A stretch of DNA of 64,000 nt. Source: Terrabacter terrigena (GTDB lineage Bacteria; Actinomycetota; Actinomycetes; Actinomycetales; Dermatophilaceae). Location: contig NZ_JBHTKH010000001.1 of assembly GCF_042676085.1 (NCBI RefSeq), forward strand, positions 434,001 to 498,000, in the 5' to 3' direction. The translations under genes were made by a program, and so were the position numbers. The stretch's first letter is position 1, and every line of letters starts with the position of its first letter. The notes under the pieces were generated by a model. It made no database searches. It was given only the letters and a program-made list of their open reading frames with translations, and was not told the origin of the DNA. This document shows positions 53,461-60,516 of this stretch, piece after piece.

Positions 53461-53466
53461 TAGGTT
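53461..53466 (+). promoter_or_regulatory. -10 hexamer of hisN, leaderless
   Basis: TAGGTT ends 6 bases before the GTG at 53473. No Shine-Dalgarno sequence is present. Confidence 0.5.
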
Positions 53467-53472
53467 GACCCG

Positions 53473-54264
53473 GTGACCTCCTACGACGACGACCTCCGTT
53501 TGGCCCACGTCCTCGCGGATGCCGTCGAGCGGGTGACCATCGCCCGCTTCCGGGCCGCCGACCTCGTCGTCGAGAGCAAGCCCGACCTGACGCCGGTGAC
53601 CGACGCCGACCGGGCCGCCGAGGAGCTCGTGCGAGGCCAGCTCAAGCGCACGAGGCCCCGCGACGCCGTCGAGGGCGAGGAGTTCGAGACGACCGGGCAC
53701 GGCCCGCGTCGGTGGATCATCGACCCCATCGACGGCACGAAGAACTTCGTGCGAGGCGTGCCCGTCTGGGCCACGCTGATCGGTCTCGTCGTCGACAACA
53801 AGCCGGTTCTGGGCCTCGTGTCGGCGCCGGCCCTGCAGCGCCGCTGGTGGGCGGCCACCGGTTCGGGCGCGTGGACCGGTCGATCCCTCTCGTCAGCCCG
53901 CCGCATCTCGGTGTCGCAGGTCGGCCGGCTCGGCGACGCGTCGCTGTCGTACTCCTCGCTCGCGGGGTGGCGGGTGCGGGGCCGGCGCGACGACTTCCTC
54001 GACCTCATGGACGACTGCTGGCGCACCCGCGCCTACGGCGACTTCTGGTCCTACATGCTCGTGGCAGAGGGCGCGGCCGACATCGCGGCCGAGCCCGAGC
54101 TCGCGGTGCACGACATGGCCGCCCTGGTGGCCATCGTCGAGGAGGCCGGGGGCCGGTTCACCGGCCTCGACGGCCGCGACGGCTGCTGGAGCGGCAACGC
54201 CCTGGCCACGAACGGGCTGCTGCACGACGAGGTGCTGGGCCGCATCGGGATGTCGTCCGAGTGA
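53473..54264 (+). CDS. hisN: Histidinol-phosphatase / inositol monophosphatase family enzyme
   Basis: The 263-residue Mg-dependent phosphatase has the metal-site residues E69/E70 (EGEE), D84-P-I-D87-G-T (WIIDPIDGTKNFVRGVPVW) and D214 (AVHDMAALVAIVEEAGG). The WIIDPIDGTKNFVRGVPVWATLIGL block and the FWSYMLVAEGAADIA segment fit the HisN group that makes histidinol in actinobacteria. No other his genes lie nearby, so an inositol-phosphatase role cannot be excluded. The start is GTG at 53473. Downstream is the GNAT gene after 43 bases. Confidence 0.88.
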   Translation: MTSYDDDLRLAHVLADAVERVTIARFRAADLVVESKPDLTPVTDADRAAEELVRGQLKRTRPRDAVEGEEFETTGHGPRRWIIDPIDGTKNFVRGVPVWATLIGLVVDNKPVLGLVSAPALQRRWWAATGSGAWTGRSLSSARRISVSQVGRLGDASLSYSSLAGWRVRGRRDDFLDLMDDCWRTRAYGDFWSYMLVAEGAADIAAEPELAVHDMAALVAIVEEAGGRFTGLDGRDGCWSGNALATNGLLHDEVLGRIGMSSE

Positions 54265-54275
54265 ACCGCGGCGCC

Positions 54276-54311
54276 ATGACCTCGCCACTGCCACAGGCGT
54301 TTTCGACATGA
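54276..54311 (+). CDS. Eleven-codon upstream frame coupled to the GNAT gene
   Basis: ATG at 54276 opens a mini-frame (MTSPLPQAFST) whose TGA overlaps the GNAT ATG at 54308 (ATGA). The GNAT start lacks a good ribosome binding site, so re-initiation from this mini-frame is possible. It may also be chance. Confidence 0.3.
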   Translation: MTSPLPQAFST

Positions 54312-54877
54312 CCGGGTCGCCGACGGCGCCGGGCGCGGCCGCCTCCGTGCGGCCGGCCACCCCGGACGACGTGCCCATGCTCGCCTCGGTGGCAGCCGCC
54401 ACCTTCGTGCTTGCCTGTCCCCCGTCGATGGCACCCGAACGCGTCGCGGCCTTCGTCTCGGAGGTGCTCTCGCCCGAGCGGTTCAGGGCGTACCTCGCCG
54501 ACCCTGACCGCCGGCTCCTGCTTGCCGAGCGCTCGGGCGCCGTCCTCGGCTACGCCATGCTCGTCTCGGGCGAGCCGAGCGACGGCGACGTCCGTGAGGC
54601 GATCCACTACCGTCCCACCGTCGAGCTGTCGAAGATCTACGTCCTGCCCGAGGCGCACGGCACGGGTGCCGCGGGGCTGCTCATGGAGCGCGGTCTCGAC
54701 TGGGCGCGCAGCGTCGGAGCGGCGGGCGTCTGGCTCGGGGTCAACCAGCAGAACGAGCGCGCCCAGCGCTTCTACGCCAAGAGCGGCTTCCACCGCGTGG
54801 GCACCAAGCGCTTCCTCGTCGGCGGCGTGCATGAGGACGACTTCGTCATGGAGCGCGCCCTCGCCCCGCTTGCCTGA
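54308..54877 (+). CDS. GNAT-family N-acetyltransferase
   Basis: The 189-residue protein is a single GNAT domain: ASVRPATPDDVPMLASVAAATF (strand 1 and helix 1), AVLGYAMLV (strand 4), LSKIYVLPEAHGTGAAGLLMERGLDWARSVGAAGVWLGVNQQNERAQRFYAKSGFHRVGTKRFLVGG. The acetyl-CoA loop is AHGTGAAG. The acceptor is unknown. A closing hairpin of imperfect palindromes follows directly after the stop. Confidence 0.9.
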   Translation: MTGSPTAPGAAASVRPATPDDVPMLASVAAATFVLACPPSMAPERVAAFVSEVLSPERFRAYLADPDRRLLLAERSGAVLGYAMLVSGEPSDGDVREAIHYRPTVELSKIYVLPEAHGTGAAGLLMERGLDWARSVGAAGVWLGVNQQNERAQRFYAKSGFHRVGTKRFLVGGVHEDDFVMERALAPLA

Positions 54878-54944
54878 CCGAACGCGGCGTTCGGTGTCGG
54901 ACGCCGTGTTCCACCGGCGCGTTCGAGGCCGAACGCCGCGTTCG
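54878..54944. terminator. Palindromic repeat pair, probably a two-way terminator
   Basis: CGAACGCGGCGTTCGG (54879-54894) is the exact complement of 54929-54944. Each arm is itself almost a palindrome (GAACGC-x-GCGTTC), and fragments of the same motif (GCGTTCGAGG, GACGCCGTGTTC) lie between. It sits between the converging GNAT and M16 genes and could form one long or several small hairpins. Confidence 0.7.
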
Positions 54945-54961
54945 CAGGCTGTGGAGGCGGG

Positions 54962-56350
54962 TCAGGTGTCCTGGACCACGGTGATGTCGCCGAGTCCGAG
55001 GGCCCGGAGCGACTCGAGGTGCTCTGACGCGTCGCCCGCCATGACGATCGTCCACCCTGCCCCCGGCGCACCGGTGCCGATGCCCGCCCCGTCGGCGAAC
55101 CGGGCGTATGCCGCGTCGACGCGGGCGCGGTCGACGGTTGCGAGGTCGCGGAGGTTCGCCGTCGTGAACGCTGTCGTGCGACCGTCGAGGGCCATGCCGA
55201 CGGCCTCGTCGGCGATGGTGTCGGCGGTGGCGTAGCGACCTGGCGCCGTCTTGGCGATGAAGTCGACGCCGGAGCGAACCTCCTTGTCGCTGAAGCCCGC
55301 TCGTCCACCCTCGAGGATCTCGACGAGCAGCCGCAGCGACTCGGCCGTCGAGTCGGCGCGCACCGACCCCGACGTCAGGAACACGCCTCCACGACGACGG
55401 GGGCGGAAGCTCGACCGGATGCCGTAGGTGTAGCCCTTCTCCTCGCGCAGGACGGCGTCGACCCGGGCGTTCGGCGATCCGCCGAGCACGAAACCGAGGA
55501 CGGGGTACGGCGCCCAGCCGCCCTCGACCGACCGGTCAGGCCCCGGGGCGCCGATCACGAGCTCGGTCTGCACCGATCCCGGTCGCGACACCAGCACGAT
55601 GCGGCCGCGGTCGGCGGCCAGAGAGGCTGCGTGGTCGAGGTGGCGGGGTCGGTCCGTCGGCCCCTTCTGCCAGCCGCCGAGGGCGGACTCGACCAGATCC
55701 GGGACGTCGAGGCCCTCCAGGTCGCCGGCGACGACCGCCGTCACGCCGGCTGCGACGACGTGCTTCTCGTGGAACGCCGCCACGTCATCGCGGATGATCG
55801 CCTGGACGGTCTCACGCGTGCCGCCGGTGGGCCGGGAGGACCGGTCGTCGGCGGCGTAGAACGTGCGCACGAACTCGAGACCGGCCCGGTGGGCAGCCAC
55901 GGACCGTTCCTGCTCGATCTCAGCGAGCCGGGTGCGCACCTGACGCGCCACCTCCGCCTGCGGGAACACGGGCTCGGTGAGGATCTGCCGCAACAGGTCG
56001 AGCGCCGGCTCGAGGTTGCCCTTGACGACGTCGAGGTCGATCGACAGGCCCGCGTCGGCCATACCGGCACCGAAGCTCACGCCCTTGCGCTCGAGCAGCC
56101 GTGCGAACTCCTCCGCCGTGTGGTTCGCGGTGCCCTCGTCGAGGGTGCGGGCCATGATCGAGGCCACACCCTCGCGCTCACGGGGCTCGTCGCGCAGCGA
56201 CACCGGCAGGCCGAGCCGCACCGACAGGACGTACTGGCCAGGCACGTCGTAGGTGATGAGCCGCAGGCCGTTCGGCAGGTCGTGCGTGTGGCCCTCGGGG
56301 AAGTCCCACGGCTCGGGCGGGGCCACCACGGGGCGGGCGACGGCGGTCAT
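54962..56350 (-). CDS. M16-family protein lacking the zinc motif (partner subunit)
   Basis: The 462-residue protein has the full M16 double fold. Where active members read HxxEH it has REGVASIMARTLDEGTANHTAEEF, so the zinc site is absent. A conserved R/Y substrate motif near the C-terminus is kept (GGSPNARVDAVLREEKGYTYGIRSSFRPRRRGGVF). This is the beta-type, non-catalytic partner. The active subunit is encoded directly upstream with a 4-base overlap, the usual heterodimer layout. The in-frame extension up to 56911 lies inside the partner gene and is rejected. Confidence 0.92.
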   Translation of the reverse strand: MTAVARPVVAPPEPWDFPEGHTHDLPNGLRLITYDVPGQYVLSVRLGLPVSLRDEPREREGVASIMARTLDEGTANHTAEEFARLLERKGVSFGAGMADAGLSIDLDVVKGNLEPALDLLRQILTEPVFPQAEVARQVRTRLAEIEQERSVAAHRAGLEFVRTFYAADDRSSRPTGGTRETVQAIIRDDVAAFHEKHVVAAGVTAVVAGDLEGLDVPDLVESALGGWQKGPTDRPRHLDHAASLAADRGRIVLVSRPGSVQTELVIGAPGPDRSVEGGWAPYPVLGFVLGGSPNARVDAVLREEKGYTYGIRSSFRPRRRGGVFLTSGSVRADSTAESLRLLVEILEGGRAGFSDKEVRSGVDFIAKTAPGRYATADTIADEAVGMALDGRTTAFTTANLRDLATVDRARVDAAYARFADGAGIGTGAPGAGWTIVMAGDASEHLESLRALGLGDITVVQDT

Positions 56351-57714
56351 GCGGCCTCCTCCGAGTCCTTGTCGGAGTCCTTGTCGGAGTCCTTGTCGGA
56401 GTCCTTCACGGAGTCCGTCTCGTCCGGCTCCTCGAAGGGCAGGCCGGGGTCGGCGAGGTAGCGCACGACGGCGCGCGACCGCGGGTCGAGCCACGCCTCG
56501 GCGGCGGCCCGCGCCTGCTCTGCCGTCACGGCGCGGATGCGCTCGACGAACGTGTTGACGTAGGCCGGGTCGCCCGTCAGCAGCGCGTGGTGGCTGATGT
56601 GGTCGGCGCGCTCCTCGATGCTCGCGAGGGCGCTCAGCCACGAGCGCTCGGTGTCGGCGATGACCGACTCCAGCTCGGCGGCATCCGGGCCCTCGGCGAT
56701 GAAGCGAGCGATCTCCTCGCAGACCGCGGCCTCGACCTGCTCGACGTCGGCGCCGGCCGACACGTCGACCGTGATGGTGCCGAGACCGACGCCGTCGACG
56801 AGACCCATGGTCCAGCCCCCGACGGCGACGGCGGTCTCGTCGGTGCGCACCAGGCGTCGCACCAGGCGCGAGCTCGCGAGCCCCCCGAGCACGTCGACGG
56901 CCACCTGGCACGCCAGGTAGTCCGGCGTCGTGTCGACCGGCAGTCGGAAGCAGACGTAGATGCGGTCGTTGGGCACGTCACCGACGCGGTCGAGGCGTAC
57001 GGGCTCGGAGAGCGGCGGCAGCTGCGCGAGGCGCTCGCGGGCCTGCAGCTCGATCGCCGGGAGCGGCCCGAAGTACTTCTCGGCGGCGGCGAAGCCCTCG
57101 TCCGGGGTCACGTCACCGACGAGGGTGAGCACCGTGTTGTTGGGCCCGTAGTGGGCCCGGTAGAAGGCGTGGACGTCCTCGAGCGTGGCCGCGTCGAGGT
57201 CCTCCATCGAGCCGATCGTCGGGTGGTGGTAGGGGTGACCTTCGGGGAAGACCGTCGCGTAGATGTCGATGAGCGCCTTGCCGTAGGGCACGTTGTCGTA
57301 GCGCTGGCGCTTCTCCTCCTTGACGACGTCACGCTGGTTGTCGAGGTTCTCCTGCGTCACGGCGTCGAGCAGGTGGCCGTGGCGGTCGGCCTCGAGCCAC
57401 AGCGCGAGCTCCATCGCTCCGGTCGGCACCGTCTCGAAGTAGTTCGTCCGGTCGAACCAGGTGGTCGCGTTCAGCCGTGCGCCCTCGTCCATGAGCGCCG
57501 AGAAGTGCTCGCCCGAGGCGACGTTGCGGCTGCCCTGGAACATCAGGTGCTCGAAGAGGTGGGCGAACCCGGTGCGGCCCGGGCTCTCGTGGCGGCTGCC
57601 GACGCCGACCCAGAGGTTCACCGCGACGTTGGGCACCGTGTGGTCCTCGCTGACGATGACGCGCAGGCCGTTGGCCAGCGTCCGTTCGACGAGGGGGTAG
57701 GAGATCGCTGTCAC
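56347..57714 (-). CDS. M16-family zinc peptidase, active subunit
   Basis: The 455-residue peptidase has the inverted zinc motif H52-x-x-E55-H56 (GFAHLFEHLMFQGSRN). The third ligand, probably E133, lies in LDNQRDVVKEEKRQRYDN, and the YGPNNTVLTLVGDV and FPEGHPYHHPTIG blocks of the family follow. The C-terminal 25 residues form an acidic tail of repeated DSDK units (see the repeat). The start is GTG at 57714, 7 bases after TAGGGT on the minus strand. With the inactive partner it should form a clamshell peptidase for small peptides. Whether it is exported is unclear; no signal peptide is visible. Confidence 0.93.
   Translation of the reverse strand: MTAISYPLVERTLANGLRVIVSEDHTVPNVAVNLWVGVGSRHESPGRTGFAHLFEHLMFQGSRNVASGEHFSALMDEGARLNATTWFDRTNYFETVPTGAMELALWLEADRHGHLLDAVTQENLDNQRDVVKEEKRQRYDNVPYGKALIDIYATVFPEGHPYHHPTIGSMEDLDAATLEDVHAFYRAHYGPNNTVLTLVGDVTPDEGFAAAEKYFGPLPAIELQARERLAQLPPLSEPVRLDRVGDVPNDRIYVCFRLPVDTTPDYLACQVAVDVLGGLASSRLVRRLVRTDETAVAVGGWTMGLVDGVGLGTITVDVSAGADVEQVEAAVCEEIARFIAEGPDAAELESVIADTERSWLSALASIEERADHISHHALLTGDPAYVNTFVERIRAVTAEQARAAAEAWLDPRSRAVVRYLADPGLPFEEPDETDSVKDSDKDSDKDSDKDSEEAA
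56363..56410 (-). repeat. Four 12-base tandem units in the M16 C-terminus
   Basis: On the plus strand GAGTCCTTGTCG occurs three times in tandem (56363, 56375, 56387), then GAGTCCTTCACG (56399). They encode the DSDK repeats; copy number can vary in frame. Confidence 0.9.
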
Positions 57715-57721
57715 GCGCTCG

Positions 57722-57727
57722 ACCCTA
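57722..57727 (-). promoter_or_regulatory. -10 hexamer of the M16 pair, leaderless
   Basis: TAGGGT (minus strand) ends 7 bases before the GTG at 57714. No Shine-Dalgarno sequence is present. Confidence 0.5.
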
Positions 57728-57838
57728 TGCGACGAAACGCTGGGAAACGGCTGGTGTGGCACCCCGGAGGCCGTGCTGGGTGCACAATGCTCTCCGCCGC
57801 ATCCGGCACAGCACCTGCACAGGAAGAACCCACATCTC

Positions 57839-58288
57839 ATGAGCGACCGCACGCCCGCCGACCCGACAGTCCCCGAGCCGACGCCGGAGCCCGTCGTCCA
57901 GCCGGTGCCGCCGACCCCGACCGACGCGCCCCGTGCCGACACGCCCGCCGCGGAGCCGTCCAAGCGGACGGCCCTGTTCAAGCGCTTCGGCGGGGCGTTC
58001 CTCGCGATCATCGCCTTGTTCGCCTTCCGCGCCTTCACGGCGGACGACGGCACCCACGGCATCAAGACGGGTGAGTGCGTGGCTGCCGTCGGCACCGACG
58101 ACTTCAAGAAGGTCGACTGCGCCGACTCGACGTCGCTGGGCACGGTGACGTTCATCCAGGCCGACACGGCGACCGACCAGACGTCGGCCCTGTCGCTGTG
58201 CGAGAAGCACGGCGCCCAGGGGGCCTTCACGAGCGTGGTCGGCGACGGCGGCAGGGGCACCATCGTCTGCGTCGCCGATCCGAAGTAG
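57839..58288 (+). CDS. Small single-pass membrane protein, LppU/SCO3897-like
   Basis: The 149-residue protein has a Pro/Thr-rich cytoplasmic N-terminus of about 45 residues and one transmembrane segment (about 52-68, RFGGAFLAIIALFAFRAF). An external domain with four Cys follows (GECVAAVG, KVDCADS, LSLCEKHG, TIVCVADPK), spaced as in the LppU family; two disulphides are likely. Its function is unknown. The ATG at 57839 has AGGAAG about 12 bases upstream; in-frame sequence back to 57773 lies inside the divergent gap. A strong terminator follows the stop. Confidence 0.78.
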   Translation: MSDRTPADPTVPEPTPEPVVQPVPPTPTDAPRADTPAAEPSKRTALFKRFGGAFLAIIALFAFRAFTADDGTHGIKTGECVAAVGTDDFKKVDCADSTSLGTVTFIQADTATDQTSALSLCEKHGAQGAFTSVVGDGGRGTIVCVADPK

Positions 58289-58329
58289 TCGACGCGCGAC
58301 CCGCGCACTGCGACACGCACCGCGCCACG

Positions 58330-58375
58330 CATGACGACACCCCTGCCGGCCGCGGTCGGCAGGGGTGTCGTCATG
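58330..58375. terminator. Terminator after the small membrane protein gene
   Basis: A perfect 19-base stem (CATGACGACACCCCTGCCG and complement) around an 8-base loop, followed by TTCTCGTT. It isolates the next promoter. Confidence 0.92.
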
Positions 58376-58385
58376 TTCTCGTTGG

Positions 58386-58441
58386 CCATTGGCTAACCAA
58401 TGGTTATGGTTTGAACAGATAGCATCACTTGGCGCTATGGT
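58386..58441 (+). promoter_or_regulatory. Operator and promoter of the class-V aminotransferase gene
   Basis: A perfect dyad CCATTGG-CTAA-CCAATGG (58386-58403) lies 7 bases before the -35 TTGAAC (58411-58416). A 19-base spacer and TATGGT (58436-58441) follow, and the ATG at 58448 comes 6 bases later. Within the spacer ATAGC and GCTAT form a second small dyad. This is the clearest promoter in the window and implies a leaderless mRNA. Confidence 0.7.
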
Positions 58442-58447
58442 TTGGTC

Positions 58448-60151
58448 ATGGGTGCTCTCGACGACGGCGACGACCTGCTGGCCACGATCCGGGGGAGCGT
58501 GATCGGTGACGACCACGTCATGGTCGGTCCCTACGGTCCCCGCCGGGTCACGTATGCCGACTACACGGCCTCCGGGCGCGCCCTGGGCTTCATCGAGGAC
58601 TTCATCCGCGACGAGGTGCTCCCCCGCTACGCGAACACCCACACCGAGAGCTCGGGCACCGGCCTGCAGACGACGCGACTGCGCGAAGACGCGCGGCGCA
58701 CCATCCGCGAGGCGGTCGGCGGCGACGACGAGACGGTTGTCGTCTTCGCGGGGTCGGGCTGCACCGGGGCGATCGACAAGCTCGTCGGCATCCTCGGCCT
58801 GCGCGTGCCATCGAACTTCGAGGACCGTTGGCACGCAAGCCGTCTCGTGCCCGCCGACCAGCGACCCGTGATCTTCATCGGCCCCTACGAACACCACTCC
58901 AACGAGGTCATGTGGCGCGAGTGCGTCGCCGACGTCGTCGTCATCCCCCAGGACCTCGACGGACACGTCGACGTCGCCGTGCTGCGCGAGCAGCTGACGG
59001 CACACGCCCACCGCCCGCTGCTCATCGGCTCCTTCTCGGCGGCGAGCAACGTCACCGGCATCGTGACCGACACCGACGCGATCTCGACCCTGCTCCACGA
59101 GCACGGCGCGCTCGCCTTCTGGGACTACGCCGCCGCGGCCCCGTACGTCGACATCGAGATGTACGGTCGCGGGGGGCCCGGCGTCGCCCACCCGTGCGCC
59201 TACAAGGACGCCGTGTTCCTCAGCCCCCACAAGTTCATCGGCGGACCGAGCACGCCCGGCGTCCTCGTCGTGCGCCGGGCGCTCATGACCAACCGCGTGC
59301 CCGACGTGCCGGGAGGCGGCACCGTCAGCTACGTCAACCCGGCCGACCACGACTACGTCGTCGACCCCGCCCACCGTGAGGAGGGCGGCACCCCGGCCAT
59401 CATCGAGGCGATCCGGGCCGGGCTCGTCTTCAAGCTCAAGCAGGCGGTCGGCGTCGACACGATCCGTGCGCGCGAGGCCCGTTTCCTGCAGCGGGCCGTG
59501 CGGGCCTGGCAGGCCGAGCCATCGATCGAGATCCTGGGCAACCTTGCGGCAGAGCGCCTTTCGATCGTGTCGTTCGTCGTCCGCGCCGAGGGTGAGCGCT
59601 ATCTCCACCACAACTTCGTCGTGGCCGTGCTCAACGACCTCTTCGGCATCCAGGCGCGCGGTGGCTGCTCGTGCGCCGGCCCCTACGGCCACTACCTGCT
59701 CGGCATCGACCTCGAGCGCTCGCACGAGTTCGAGCGCGAGATCGGCCGCGGCTGCGAGGGCATCAAGCCCGGCTGGGTGCGGGTCAACTTCAACTACTTC
59801 ATCTCGGACGTCGTCGCCGACTACGTCATCGACGCGGTGCGCCTCGTCGCGAGGGAGGGCTGGCGCCTCCTCGGCGACTACGACTTCGAGCCCGCGACGG
59901 GGCTGTGGCGACACCGCAACGGCCCCGTCGAGCCGCCCCTGCGCCTCGACGGGATCGGGTTCGGCGGCGGGCGCCTCACCTATGCGGCCCAGCCGGAGCG
60001 GGCCGGCGAGGAGGCGCTGGCGGGCTACCTCGACGAGGCCAGGGCGATCCTCGCCTCGGCAGAGCCGAAGCGGTGCGACGAGGCCCACGTCAACGTCGAC
60101 TTCGACCACCTGCGCTGGTTCGAGCTGCCCGTCTCCAGCCTGCCCCGCTGA
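58448..60151 (+). CDS. Class-V aminotransferase (cysteine desulphurase/selenocysteine lyase-like)
   Basis: The 567-residue PLP enzyme is longer than the usual 400-residue family because of a C-terminal extension of about 100 residues. The Schiff-base lysine is K262 in LSPHKFIGGPSTPGVLV. The N-terminal block MGALDDGDDLLATIRGSVIGD and YADYTASGRALGFIEDFIRDEVLPRYANTHTESSGTGLQT is typical of an aminotransferase-V branch annotated as selenocysteine lyase-like. GSGCTGAIDKLVGIL and YEHHSNEVMWREC form the PLP pocket. A CxC pair (C407, C409 in RGGCSCAGPYGH) could be the sulphur-accepting Cys. Substrate and pathway are unknown; no Fe-S or sulphur-transfer genes lie beside it. An in-frame TTG at 58442 overlaps the promoter and is rejected. 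Confidence 0.85.
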   Translation: MGALDDGDDLLATIRGSVIGDDHVMVGPYGPRRVTYADYTASGRALGFIEDFIRDEVLPRYANTHTESSGTGLQTTRLREDARRTIREAVGGDDETVVVFAGSGCTGAIDKLVGILGLRVPSNFEDRWHASRLVPADQRPVIFIGPYEHHSNEVMWRECVADVVVIPQDLDGHVDVAVLREQLTAHAHRPLLIGSFSAASNVTGIVTDTDAISTLLHEHGALAFWDYAAAAPYVDIEMYGRGGPGVAHPCAYKDAVFLSPHKFIGGPSTPGVLVVRRALMTNRVPDVPGGGTVSYVNPADHDYVVDPAHREEGGTPAIIEAIRAGLVFKLKQAVGVDTIRAREARFLQRAVRAWQAEPSIEILGNLAAERLSIVSFVVRAEGERYLHHNFVVAVLNDLFGIQARGGCSCAGPYGHYLLGIDLERSHEFEREIGRGCEGIKPGWVRVNFNYFISDVVADYVIDAVRLVAREGWRLLGDYDFEPATGLWRHRNGPVEPPLRLDGIGFGGGRLTYAAQPERAGEEALAGYLDEARAILASAEPKRCDEAHVNVDFDHLRWFELPVSSLPR

Positions 60152-60248
60152 CGACCGGCCCAGCGTCCGCGCGCGAGTGCCGTGCCTGCACGGCATTCGT
60201 GTGCCCCCGGGGCCTGGCCGTACGGGCTGCGGACCGTTGAGGACAAGA

Positions 60249-60277
60249 CGAAGGCCCCCACACTGTGGGGGCCTTCG
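60249..60277. terminator. Terminator between the aminotransferase gene and tRNA-fMet
   Basis: A perfect 13-base stem (CGAAGGCCCCCAC and complement) closes on a 3-base loop. It lies 21 bases downstream of the tRNA on the minus strand and 97 bases after the aminotransferase stop, so it can serve both. Confidence 0.85.
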
Positions 60278-60298
60278 TTGCCGCGCGATGCGCTGTAG

Positions 60299-60372
60299 TA
60301 GCGGGGGCAGGATTTGAACCTGCGACCTCCGGGTTATGAGCCCGGCGAGCTACCGAGCTGCTCCACCCCGCG
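60299..60372 (-). tRNA. Initiator tRNA-Met (CAT anticodon)
   Basis: The 74-base minus-strand tRNA folds as a full cloverleaf: acceptor CGCGGGG with CCCCGC plus an unpaired first position (C1 opposite T72), the initiator hallmark. The anticodon stem has three G-C pairs (GGG/CCC) around CTCATAA with anticodon CAT. The T arm is GCAGG-TTCAAAT-CCTGC and the D arm contains AGCTCGGTAGCT. CCA is not encoded. It is the only tRNA in the window. Confidence 0.95.
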
Positions 60373-60458
60373 TCGGCAAGAGCAACGTTACGCGAAACCT
60401 CCCGCAGGACCAAATCGAGGTGACGCCTTCGCCTGCCAGACGCGTACGCCACGCGAAA

Positions 60459-60499
60459 CGACCTGCGGCAGCACGCGATTCGCGTGCTGCCGCAGGTCG
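60459..60499. terminator. Terminator of the UPF0182 gene
   Basis: A perfect 19-base stem (CGACCTGCGGCAGCACGCG and complement) closes on an ATT loop, 17 bases past the UPF0182 stop on the minus strand and ahead of the tRNA. Confidence 0.88.
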
Positions 60500-60516
60500 G
60501 GCAAACCGTGGGTGCG

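Noticed and set aside
54878..54944. CRISPR-like repeats
   Set aside because: Only two inverted copies, no regular spacers and no cas genes in the window.
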